NCBI GenBank assembly: GCA_026826555.1 | Contig: JAKSZT010017954.1 | Span: forward strand, 3,626,408 to 3,690,407 | Reading direction: 5' to 3' | DNA from: Tolypeutes matacus | Lineage: Eukaryota > Chordata > Mammalia > Cingulata > Chlamyphoridae | Length of the DNA: 64,000 nt | In this document: positions 45,481 through 56,800 of the stretch, in pieces | How positions within the stretch are numbered: the stretch's first letter is position 1 | Layout: each line of letters begins with the position of its first letter | The notes under the pieces: generated by a model | Databases searched by the model: none | What the model saw: the letters and a program-made list of their open reading frames with translations, nothing else | Told to the model about the DNA's origin: nothing | Program-made: the position numbers and the translations under genes

Positions 45481-45780
45481 TTGGAACACATTCCTCAAAG
45501 ATTAGGGTGGTTAAGGTCAACACCCCATTGGTCTGAGAGGGGTGTACCTGTCCCCCATGGATTAGGGAAGGCCAGGTGGTCAACCCATTGCTCTGAGAGG
45601 GTTGAGCCTGTATGCCAAAGGTTAGGGAAGGCCAGGTGGTCAACCCATTGCTCTGAGAGGGTTGAGCCTGTATGCCAAAGGTTAGGGGGAAAGTTATCTT
45701 CACCTCACTGTACTAGGGGGGCAAACACTCTAACCCAAAGATTGGGTGAGGTGTGGCAATCACCCCAACACTCTTGGAGG
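45481..45780 (+). repeat. 60-bp tandem repeat (MaLR internal type)
   Basis: Unit includes TAGGGAAGGCCAGGTGGTC and GCTCTGAGAGGGTTGAGCC. Two neighbouring copies (about 45562-45682) are practically identical; about three more are diverged on both sides. The GCTC...GAGAGGGT.GAGCC core matches a single stretch of the antisense MaLR internal region near 38460-38480 read on the minus strand. Confidence 0.9.
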
Positions 45781-46221
45781 GTGAAGTCTGAAGCTTGGTT
45801 AACACCCAGATGCTTGATGAGTGTGGAACCAAGAAAATGGCCATTGGGCAAGCCTGCGGAAAGGGTGGGTCCCCATGTGGCCCCAAGGAGAAGAAACCAT
45901 CATCTTAAGAATGACTCAGACTTTGAAATCAAATGGAGGATGCCCTGCAGGTTTTACTGAACTGTAGAGGATCCATGACTCATGTTTAACATCCCAATTT
46001 CTCCTTATAATATTGAAAATGTTTATCTTTTTTCTTTCCATTTGTGTATTGGAAGCAGTTAAATGGTTTTGTAAGATTCAGAGGTCTATAGCAGATGGGA
46101 CTTTGCCTGAAGACAAACTGTATTTCCTTAAAATGATTTTAATATGATTTTGTACTTGGATTGTTACTGATTTAAGTTTTTTTAAATATTGTAATGTATT
46201 TTTGGAATTCAGAGGGTGGAA
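45781..46221 (+). repeat. MaLR internal region, 3' end, sense
   Basis: CCAATTTCTCC, GAAAATGTTTATC, TGTATTGGAAGCAGTTAAATGG, TTCAGAGGTCTATAGCAGATGGGAC and GTAATGTATTTTTGG match in order the minus-strand reading of the MaLR copy at 38011-38300 (CCAATTCCTCC, GGGAATGTATATCC, TTAGAAGCAGATAGC, TTCACAGATCCACAG). It runs straight into the LTR. Confidence 0.75.
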
Positions 46222-46820
46222 TGTGGCAGTTTGATGTAATTATGAATTCCAAAAATATAATTGAATCATGCTTGTAAACTGATCTCTTAATCTGGGCATG
46301 ATTAGGTTAAGATTAGGGCGCTGAGCCCCACCCCTTGGTGGGTGGGGAATTGAATATAAAAGGCAAGGCAAAGGGGTCGGATGTGGCTCAACTGGTTGGG
46401 CGTCTGTCTCCCATATGGAGGGACCCGGGTTCAATCCCTGGGACCTCCCAGTAAAAAAAAAAAGGCAAGGCAAAGGAAAGTTGAAGCAGTCTTTTGAGAA
46501 ACAGTTTTGATGTTGGAAAGAAGGCCCCAGAAGAGAAGCAAGCCGTTTGCCTGATCGTCTACAGCTGACCTTGTGGAGGAAACAGGAGCTAAGCCTGGAG
46601 AGAAACGCAACCCCAGGAAGAGAGGAACCCCAGAAGCCTGAACTCTGGCAAACGCCAGCAGCTGTCTTGCTCTAACACGTGGCAATGGACTGTGGTGAGA
46701 GAAGAAACTTAACGCTCTATGGCCTGGTATCTGTGGACTTCTACCCCAAATAAATACCCTTTATAAAGACCAACCCATTTTTGGTATTTCACATTAGCAC
46801 CCCTTTGGCTAACTAATACA
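46222..46820 (+). repeat. MaLR-type LTR (3' LTR), sense, with SINE next to its TATA box
   Basis: Starts TGTGGCAGTTTGATG and ends GGCTAACTAATACA (TG...CA). It has a TATA-like GAATATAAAAGG at 46353 and AATAAA at 46749-46754. A DAS SINE (46375-46459) sits just behind the TATA-like box, with duplication AAAAGGCAAGGCAAAGG at 46358-46374 and 46460-46476. The LTR end abuts satellite at 46821. Confidence 0.85.
46375..46459 (+). mobile_element. DAS-type SINE with 17-bp duplication
   Basis: GGTCGGATGTGGCTCAACTGGTTGGGC head, B box GGGTTCAATCCC, GTAAAAAA tail. The perfect 17-bp duplication is one of the best preserved in the window. Confidence 0.95.
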
Positions 46821-49800
46821 GTTGTCTAAACAGAAGAGCTGACTGCATTCACTGAGCGTTAGGGTAAAGCAGTGCTTTGAAGTTGATTGTAAGTGAAAAT
46901 ACGTGCATAGCAGCAAAAGAAACTAGAATCTTCCTTACATTTCCAAAGTGAAGAAACTGCAGCATTGGCATAGAAAAGGCAGTGTTTTGACATTGGTTGT
47001 AATTGAAAACAAATGCTAGTAGCAAAAAAATAAGTATCTTATTTACTTTACAAATTGAAGAACCTCTGCATTGGTAGAGTTTTAGGAAAAAGCAGGGTTT
47101 TGACATTGTGAGTGAAAGCAACTGCATAGCAGACAGGGAAATAAGTATCTTACTTACCTTTCAAAGATGAAATACCTCCTGTATTCACAGAGTGTTAGAT
47201 AAAACCAGTATATTGAAGGTGATTGTAAGTGAAAACACATGCATAGCAGCAAAAGAAACACAAATCTTAATGAGATTACAAAAGTGAAGAAACTACTGCA
47301 TTGGCATAGCATTAGTTAAAAGGGGTGTTTTGACATTGGTTGTTAGTGAAAACAAGGGCAGAGCAGCTAAGGAAACAAGTGTCTTAATTACTTTACAAAC
47401 ATGATGAACCTTCAGGATTCACAGAGCTTTAGGTTAAAACCAGGATTTTGAAGTTGATTGTAACTCCAAGAAGTGCATAGCTGCCAATGAAATGAGCAGC
47501 CTGCTTAGATTTGAAAACTGAAGAAACCAATTCATTCACATAGCATTAGGTAAAAGCAGGCTTTTGACATTGTGAGTGAAAGCAAGTGCACAACAGCCAG
47601 GGAAACAAATATCTTACTTACCTTTCAAAGATGAAGTACCTCCTGCATTCACAGAGTGTTATGTAAAATCAACGTTTTGAAGGTGATTGTAAGTGAAAAC
47701 ACATGCATAGCAGCAAATGAAACACAAATCTTAATTAGATTTCTAAAGTGAAGGAACAACTGCATTGGCATAGCGTTAGGTAAAATCAGTGTTTTGACAT
47801 TAGTTGTAAGTGAAAACAAGGACATAGAAGCCAAGGAAAACAAACATCTTTCTTACTTTACAAACATGAAGAACCACCTGGATTCACAGAGCTTTAGGTT
47901 GAAACCAGGATTTTGAAGTTGAATGTAACTCCAAGCAAGGGCAAACCTTCCAATGAAAACAGTATCCAGCTTAGTTTTGAAAAATGAAGAAACCACTGCA
48001 TTGTCATACCATTAGGTAAAATCAGACTTTTGGCATTGATTGTGAGTGAAAGCAAGTGCACAGCAGCCAAACAAATAAGTATGTTATCTATCTTATAAAT
48101 TGAAGTTCCTCCTGCATTCACAGAGAGTTAGGTGAAACCAGGATCTTGAAACGTGAAAACACGTTTAAAGCTGCCAATGAAACAAGTTTCTTTATTGGTT
48201 CTTGAAACTGAAGATCCAACTGAATTCACTGAGTGTTAGTGGAAAGCTGTGTTTTGAAGTTGATTATAAGTGAAAACACGTGCACGGCAGCAAAAGAAAC
48301 TAGAATCTTACTTAGATTTCAAGAGTGAAGAAACTGCAACATTGGCATAGAAAAAGCAGTGTGTTGATATTTGTTGTAAGTGAAAACAAGGTCATAGCAA
48401 CCAAGGAAAGAAGTATCTTATTTACTTTACAAAAGTGAAGAACCTCTGCATTGGCAGACCATTAGGTAAAAGCAGGGTTTTGACATTGTGAGTGAAATCA
48501 AGTGCATAGCAGCCAGGGAAACAAGTATTTTACTTACCTTTCAAAGTTACAGTACCTCCTGCATTCACAGAGTGTTAGGTAAAACCAAGGTTACGATGGT
48601 GATTGTAAGTGAACACCACATGCCTAGCAGCAAATGAAACACAAATCTTACTTAGATTTCAAAAGTGAAGAAACTACAGCATTGGGAATAGCATTTGGTA
48701 AATGCAGTGTTTTGACATTGGCTTTAAATGAAAAGATGGGCATAGCACCCAAGGAAACAAGTATATTTCTCACTTGCAAACGTGAAGAACTTCCTGCATT
48801 AAGAGAGCTTTAGGTTAAAACCAGAATTTTGAAGTTGATTGTAACTCCAAGAATTGCATAGCTTCCAATGATATGAGTATCCTACTTAGGTTTGAAAACT
48901 GAAGAAACCACTGCATTGGCATAGCATTAGGTAAAAGCAGTGTTTTGACATTGATTGTGAGTGGAAGCAAGTGAACAGCAGCCAAAATAACAAGTATATT
49001 ACTTACCTTTCAAACTAGAAGTACCTCCTGCATTCACAGAGATTTAGGGGAAACCAGTGTCTTGAAGTTCATTGTAAGTGGAAACACGTGCAAAGGAGCC
49101 AATGAAACAAGTTTCTATATTGGTTCTCTAAACTGAAGAACAGGCAGCATTCACCGAATGTTAGGGAAAAGCAGTGCTTTGAGGATGATTGTAAGTGAAA
49201 ACACATGCATAGCTGCAAAAGAACCTGGAATCCTCCTTAGATTCCAAAAGTGAAGGACCTGCTGCATTGGCATAGAAAAAGTAGTGTTTTGACATTGGTT
49301 ATATGTGAAAACAAATGCAAAGCAGCCAGGGAAAGAAATATCTTTTATACTTTACAAAAGTGAAGAACCTCTGCATTGGCAGAGAATTTGGTGAAAGCAG
49401 GGTTTGACATTGTGAGTGAAAGAAATTGCATAACAGCCTTGGAAACAAGTATCTTACTTACCTTTCAAAGTTGAAGTACCACCTTAATTCACAGAGTGTT
49501 AGATAAAACCAGCGTTTTGAAGGTGATTGTAGGTGAAAACACATGTGTAACAGCAAATGAAACACAAATGTTACATAGATTTCTAAAGAGAAGAAACTAC
49601 TGCATTGGCATAACGTTAGGTAAAAGCGGTGTTTTGACATTAGTTGTAAGTGAAAACTAGGGCAAAGCAGGTGAGGAAACAAGTATCTTTCTTCATTTAC
49701 AAACGTGAAGAAACTCCTGGATTCACAGAGCTTTATGTAAAACCAGGATTTTGAAGTTGATTGTAACTCCAAGCAAGGGCATAGCTGCCAATGAAATGAA

Positions 49801-52800
49801 TATCCTGCTTAGTTTTGAAAATTGAGAAAACCACTGCATTGGTGTAGCATTAGGTAAAAGCAGTTGTTTTGACATTGATTGTGAGTGAACACAAGGGCAT
49901 AGCAGCCAAACAAACAAGTATCTTACTTACCTTACAAATTTGAAGTCCCTCCTGCATTCACAGAGAGTTTGGTGAAACCTGTGCCTTGAAGTTGATTGTA
50001 AGTGAAAACACGTGCAAAGCAGCCAATGAAACAACTTTCTTTATAGGTTCTCTAAACTGAAAAACAGACTGCATTCACTGAGCATTAGGGAAAAGCAGTG
50101 ATTTGAAGTTGATTGTAAGCGAAAACGTGCATATCAGCAAAAGAAATTAGAATCTTATTATATTTCAAAAGTGAAGAAACTGCAGCATTTGCACAGAAAA
50201 GCAGTGTATTGACATTGGTTGTAAGTGAAAACAAGTGCATATCAGCCAAGGAAAGAAGTATCTTATATATTTTACAAAAGTTAAGAACCTCTGCTTTGGC
50301 AGAACATTATGTAAAAGCAGGGTTTTGACATTGTGAGTGAAAGCAAGAGCATAACAACAGGGAGTCAAGGATCTTACTTACCTTTCAAAGATGAAGTGCT
50401 ACCTGAATTCCCAGAGTATTAGGTAAAACCAGTATATTGAAGGTGATTGTAAGTGAAAACACATGCATAGAATGAAATGAAACACAAATCTTACTTACAT
50501 TTCAAAAGTGGAGACGCTACTGCATTGGCATACCATTAGGTAAAAGTGGTGTTTTGACAGTGGTTGTAAGTGAAAACAAGGACATAACAGTCAAGGAAAA
50601 AAGTATCTTTCTTATTTTACAAACGTGAAGAACCTCCAGGATTCACAGAGCTTTAGGTTAAAATCAGGATTTTGAAGATCATTGAGACCCCAAGAAGTGC
50701 ATAGCTGCCAATGAAATGAGTATCCTGCTTAGATTTGAAAACTGAAGAAACCACTGCATTGGCATAGCATTAGGTAAGAGCAGACTTTTTACATTGTGAG
50801 TGAAAGCTAGTGCACAGCAGCCAGGGAAACCAGGATCTTACTTACCTTTCAAAGTTTAAGTACCTAAAGTATTCACAGTGTTTTAGGTGAAACAAGTGTT
50901 TTGAAGGTGATTGTAAGTGAAAACACATGCATAGCATGTATCTTTATTGGTTCTCTAAACTGAAGAACCGACTGCATTCACCGAGCATTAGGGAAAACAG
51001 TGCTTTGAAGTTCATTGTAAGTGAAAACCTGCCCATAGAAGCAAAAGAAAATAGAATCTTCCTTAGATATCAAAGTGAAGGCACAGCTACATTGGAATAG
51101 AAAAAGCAGAGTTTTGACATTGGTTGTAAGTGAAAACAAGTGCATAGCAGCCAAGTTAAGAAGAATCTTATTTATTTTACATTAGTGAAGAATCTCTGCA
51201 TTGGCAGAGCATTAGTTATAAGCAGGATTTTTACATTCTGAGTGAAAACAAGGGCATAGCAGCCTGAGAGAAAAGTATCTTACTTACCTTGCACAGATGA
51301 AGTACCTCCTGCATTCACAGAGTGTTAGGTAAAACCAGAGGTTGGAGGTGATTGTAAGTGAAAACACATGCACAGCAGCAAATGAAACACAAATTTTACT
51401 TAGATTTCCAAAGTGAAGAAACTACAGCATTGGCATAGCATTACATAAAATTGGTGTTTTGACATTGGTTGTAAGTGATAGCAAGGGCATAGCAGCCAAG
51501 GAAACAAATATCTCTCTTCCTATACAAATGTGAAGAAACTCCTGGATTCACAGTTTTAGGTTAAAACAAGGATTGTGAAGTTAATTGTAACTCCAGCAAG
51601 GGCATAGCTGCCAATGAAATGAGTATCCTGCTTAGCTTTCAAAACTGAAGAAACCACTGATTTGGCATAGCATTATGTAAAAAGTGTTTTGACGTTGATT
51701 GTGAGTGAAAGCAAGGGCATAGCAGCCAAAAAAAATCTTACCTACCTCTCAAACTTAAAGTACCTCCTGCATTCACAGAGAGTTAGGTGAAACCAGTGTC
51801 CTGAAGTTCATTGTAAGTGAGAACACATGCAAAGCAGCCAATGAAACAGGTTTCTTTATTGGTTCTCTAAATGGAAGAACCGGCAGCATTCACAGAGTGT
51901 TAGGGGAAAGCAGTGCTTTGATGATGATTGTAAGTGAAAACACATGCATAGCTGCAAAAGAAACGAGAATCCTCCTTAGAGTTCAAAAGTGATGAAATTG
52001 CTGCATTGGCATAGAAAAAGCAAAGTTTTGACATGGGTTGTATGTGAAAACAAGTGCAAAGCAGCCACGTAAAGAAATATCTTATTTACATTAGAAAAGT
52101 GAAGAACCTCTGCATTGGCAGAGCATTTGGTAAAAGCAGGGTTTGACATTGTGAGTGAAAGTAATTGCATAGCAGCCATGGAAGCAAGTATCTCCCTTAC
52201 CTTTCAAACATGAAGTACCTCCTGCATTCACAGAGTGTTAGGAAAAACCAGCGCTTTGAAGGTGATGGTTAGTGAAATCACATGCATAGCAGCAAATGAA
52301 ACACAAATCTTACTTAGATTTCAAAAGTGAAGAAACTACTGTATTGGCATAGTGTTAGGTAAAAGTGGTGTTTTTACATTGGTTGTAAGTGAAAACAAGG
52401 CCATAGCAGCCGAGGAAACAAGTATCTTTCTTACGTTACAAACGTGAAGAACCTCCTGGATTCACAGAGCTTTATGTTAAATCCAGGATTGTGAAGTTGA
52501 TCGTAACTCCAAGTAAGGGCATAGCTGCCAATGAAATGAGTATCCTACTCAGTTTTGAAAATGGAGAATTCTACTGCAATGGCATAGCATTAGGTAAAAC
52601 CAGTGTTTTGATATTGATTGTGAGTGGAAAGCAAGGGCATAACAGCCAAACAAACAAGTATCTTACTTTCCTTTCAAACTTGATGTATCTCCTGCATTCA
52701 CAGAGTGTTAGGTGAAACCAGAGTCTTGAAGTTGATTGTAAGTGAAAACACGTGCAAAGCAGCCAATGAAACAATTTTCTTTATTGATTCTCTAAACTGA

Positions 52801-53866
52801 AGAACTGACTGCATTCACTGAGCGTTAGGGAAAAGCAGTGATTTGAAGTTGATTTTAAGTGAAAACACGTGCATAGCAGCAAAAGATACTAGAAACTTAC
52901 TTAGATTTCAAAAGTGAAGTAACTGCTGCATTGGCATAGAAATAGCAGTGTATTGACATTGGTTGTGAGTGAAAACAAGTGCATAGCAGCCAAGGAAAGT
53001 ATCTTATATATTTTACAAAATTGAAGAACCTCTGCTTTGGCAGAACATTATGTAAAAGTAGGATTTTGACATTCTGAGTGAAGCAAGAGCATAACACCAG
53101 GGAGTTAAGGATCTTGCTTACCTTTCAAAGATGAAGTACCACCTGAATTCCCAGAGTCTTAGGTAAAACCAGTGGTTTGAAAGTGATTGCAAGTGAAAAC
53201 ACATGCATAGCATCAAAGGAAACACAAATCTTACTGAGATTTCAAAAGTGAAGAAACTACTGCATTGGCATAGCATTAGGTAGAAGCAGTGTTTTGACAG
53301 TGGTTGTAAGTGAAAACAAGGGCATAGCAGCCTAGGAAAGATGTATCTCACTTACTTTACAAAATTGAAGAATCTCTGCATTGGCAGGGCATTAGGTAAA
53401 AGAAGGGTTTTGACGTTGTGTGTGAGAGAAAGTGCATAGCAGATAGGGAAACAATTAGCTTTTGTACTTTACAAACGTGAAGAACCTCCTGGATCAACAG
53501 AGCTGTAGGTTAAAACCAGGATTTTGAAGTTGATTGTTTCTCCAAAAAGTGCATAGCTGCCAATGAAATGAGTATCTTATTAGTTTTGAAAACTGAAGAA
53601 ACCAGTGCATTGGAATAGCATTAGGTAAAAGCAGTGTTTTGACACTGATTGTGAGTGAAAGCAAGTGCATAGAAGCCAAACAACAAGTATCTTACTTACA
53701 TTTCAAACTTGAATTACCTCCTGCATTCACATAGTGTTAGGTGAAACAAGTGTCTTGAAGTTGATTTAAAGTGAAAACACGTGTAAAGCAGCCAATGAAA
53801 CAAGTCACTTTATTGGTTCTCTCAACTGAAGATCCAACTGCATTCACTGAGCATTAGGGAAAAGCA
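46821..53866 (+). repeat. ~115-bp satellite in an 8-monomer, ~920-bp higher-order repeat
   Basis: About 61 AT-rich monomers of 110-120 bp. Each has the frame TATCTTACTTACCTTTCAAA, GTGAAGAACCTCCTGCATT, a CACAGAG or GGCATAG core, GTTAGGTAAAACCAGTGTTTTG and ATTGTAAGTGAAAAC, ending GCATAGCAGCCAAGGAAAC. Eight monomer types follow in fixed order (A-H): A TTTCAAAGATGAAGTACC, B TTTCAAAAGTGAAGAAACTACTG, C CAAACGTGAAGAACCTCCTGG with AACTCCAAGCAAGG, D GTTTTGAAAACTGAAG, E CAAACTTGAAGTACC with CACGTGCAAAGC, F TTTATTGGTTCTCTAAACTG, G GAAACTGCAGCATTGGCATAGAAAAAGC, H AACCTCTGCATTGGCAGAGC. E monomers start near 48076, 48996 and 49918, giving the ~920-bp period. No known satellite family is recognised and no CENP-B-box-like word was seen. 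Confidence 0.92.
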
Positions 53867-56800
53867 CTTGGAACATGTGTAAACTGTGGAGTCCATGGAG
53901 CCTGTGGAACCTGTGGTGCTTGGGGAGCCTGTGGAAGCCTGTGGAGTTTCTGCAGGTGCATGGAGCCTGAGGTGCCTATGGAGCCCGTGGAAACTTTGAA
54001 ATGCATGGAGGTTTGTGGAGCCTGTGCAGGCCGAGGTAAGCTGTGGAGACTGTGGAGCCTGTGGAGCCTGTGGAGCCCATGGAGACAACGAAGCCCATGG
54101 AGATCAGGGTTTACATGGAGTCCTGTGCAGCTGTGGAGCTCTTGGAGCCTGTGAAACCAGTTGAGGCCTGTGGAGCCTGTGGAGCTCATGGGGCCCATGG
54201 GCCCCATGGAGCCTGTTGAAGTAGGAAGCCCGTGGAGACCGTGCAGCCTGTGCAGACCATTGGGGCCTATGGAGCCTATGGAGTCTGGGGAACCTGTGGA
54301 GGTTTTGCAGCATGTGGAGGCTTGTGCAGCACATTGAGCCCATGGCACCTGTGCAGGCCAGAGAAGCATGTGCAGCATTTTGAACCTAGGGAGCCTATGG
54401 AGGTTGTAAAAGCACATGTATCCTGTGGAGACTGGGGAGACTGTGGAAACTGTGGAGCCCGTGAAATCAGTGAAAACTGTGAAACCTGTGAATTCCCATG
54501 GAGCCTGTGGAGCACGTAGAACCCATGGAGCCCATGAAGCCCATGAAGACCATGAAGCCCTTGGAGATCAGGTATTCCATGGAGTCCTGAGGAGCTGTGG
54601 AGCCCATGGAGCATGTGAAGTACGTGGAGCCCATCAAACCTCTGCAGGCCTAGGGAGCCTGTAGAGCCTGTACAGGCCTGTGGATCCTTTGGAGTTCGTC
54701 AAGCTCATGGGGCCCATGGTGAGTGTTGAGGTATGGCCCCCAAGGAAGTACAGAGAATGTGGAGCCTGTGAGGTGCATGTAGCCCATGGACACGTGTGGA
54801 GCCCATGGAGCCTGTAGAGCCTGTGGAAACTGTGGAGCCTGTTGAGGCCTGTAGAGCCTGCACAGGCCCATGGACCTGTGGAGCCTGTGGACCCATGGGA
54901 GCTGGTGGAGCCCAGAGAGTCATAGAGGACTGTGGAGCCCATGGAGCCGGTTGAGCCCATAGAGCTTGTGGATGCTGTTCAGGCCAGTGGAACCTGTGCA
55001 ACCTGTGAAGCCCATGGAGTCTGTGGAGCTGGTGGAGCTTGTGGAGGACATGAAGCCCGAGGAGCCCATGGAGACTATGGATACCAAGGAGGCCTGTGGA
55101 ACCTGTGCAGGCCTATGAAGGACAAGGAGAATGTGAAGTCTGTGAGAATGTAGAGGCCTGTGGAACCCATGGAGCTGATGGGGGCCACGGAAGCTATGAA
55201 ATCTGTGGAGGCCTATGGAGCCTCTGCAGGCCTGGGGAGCCTGTGGAGTCCATGGAGGCCTGTGGAACCTCGGCAGGCCTATAGACCCCATGGAGCCCAT
55301 GGCACCTGTGCAGTCCTGTGGAACTTGTGGAGCCTCTGGGGCCACTGTAGCTAATGGAACCCATGGAATCCATGGAGACTGTGGAGACTTCAGAGCCTGT
55401 ATATCTCATGGAGGCCCTGAAGCCTCTGCAGGCTCATAGTGCCGGCAGAGTCTGTTGAGCCCATGGAGGAATATGGAGCCCGTGGAGCCCATGGAGGTTA
55501 TGTAGGCCCATGGAGCCTGTGGAGGCTGTGGAGGCTGTGGAGGCTATGGAGGCTGAGGATCATGTGGAGGCCTGTGGAGTCTGTGGAGCCCATTTTGGGC
55601 CATGGAGCCTGTGGGGCCTGTGAAGGCTCATGGAACCTGTGGAGATTGGGGAGGCTGTGGAGCTTGTGCAGGACTGTAGACCACGTGGAAACCATGGAGC
55701 TTGTGCAGGCCTGGGGAGATTGTGGAGGCTTTGGAACATGTTGAGCCTGAAGGCTGTGAAGCCTGTCAAGGTTGTACAGGACCTTGGAAACTGTCGAGCC
55801 TGTGGAGACAAAGATGTATGTGGAGTTGATGGAGACCTGTGGAGCCTGTGCATACCAAGAAGCCCATGGAATCCATGGACCTTCTGGACCCCTTGGAGCC
55901 TGTGGAGACTGTGGAGCCCATGGACACCAATAGAGCCTGTGGAACATGTAGAGTCTGTGGAGCCCATGGAGCTTGTGGAGCCTGTGCAGGCCAGTGGAAT
56001 CTGTGGAGACTGTGGGGCCCATGGAGGGTGTAGAGACTGTTCAGACCCAAGGAGCCTGTGGAGCTATGATGCCTGGGGATGTTGTGGATGTCAGTTGGGC
56101 ACGTGGAGCCCATGGGGCCTGTGAACCAGTTGAATTCTGTGGAGCCAGTGGAACCCATGGAGCTTGAGAAGCCCATGGGGCATGTGGATCCCATGGATCC
56201 CATGGAAGCCTGTGGAGCTGTGGAGTTTGTGAAGCCCGTGTATGCCTTTGGAGCTGGGTCATGCCCTTGGAGCCGGGTCATGCCCTTGGAGCCTTTGGAG
56301 CCTGTGGTACCCGTGGAAGCCTGTGGAACCCTTGGAGCCCATGGATGCCTGTGGAGTCTGTGGAACCTGTGCATACTGTGGCATCCATGGAGCCTGTGGA
56401 ACCTGGGGAGCTTGAGGAGACTGTGGAAGCCTGTGGAGTCTCTGCAGGTGCATGGAGCCTGTGGTGCCTATGGAGCCTGTGGAGACTTTGGAATGCATGG
56501 AGGCCTTTGGAGCCTGTGTAGGCCCATGTAACCTGTGGAGACTGTGGAGTCTGTGCATACCCATGGATCCTGTGGAGCACGTGGAGCCCATGGAGACCAT
56601 GAAACCCATGGACATCAGGGATTCCATGGAGTCCTGGGTAGCTGTGGAGCCCATGAAACCTGTGAATACAGTTGAGGCCTGTGGAGACTGTGGTGCTCAT
56701 GGAGCCCATGGGGCCCATGGAGCCTGTTGAGGTATGGAGCCCAAGGAGTCCCTGGAGACTGTGGAGCCAATGGAGCACATGTAGCCCATGGATGCCTGTG

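Noticed and set aside
46821..53866. Repeated minus-strand ORFs (about 60-105 codons, YFxFER and CFHLQ patterns) as a gene family
   Set aside because: Each ends at the same stop within the monomer, frames shift between monomers because ~115 is not a multiple of 3, and no start or promoter is conserved. Better explained by the satellite.
46821..53866. CRISPR-like array
   Set aside because: There are no unique spacers between repeats; monomers are contiguous and diverged, in mammalian DNA.
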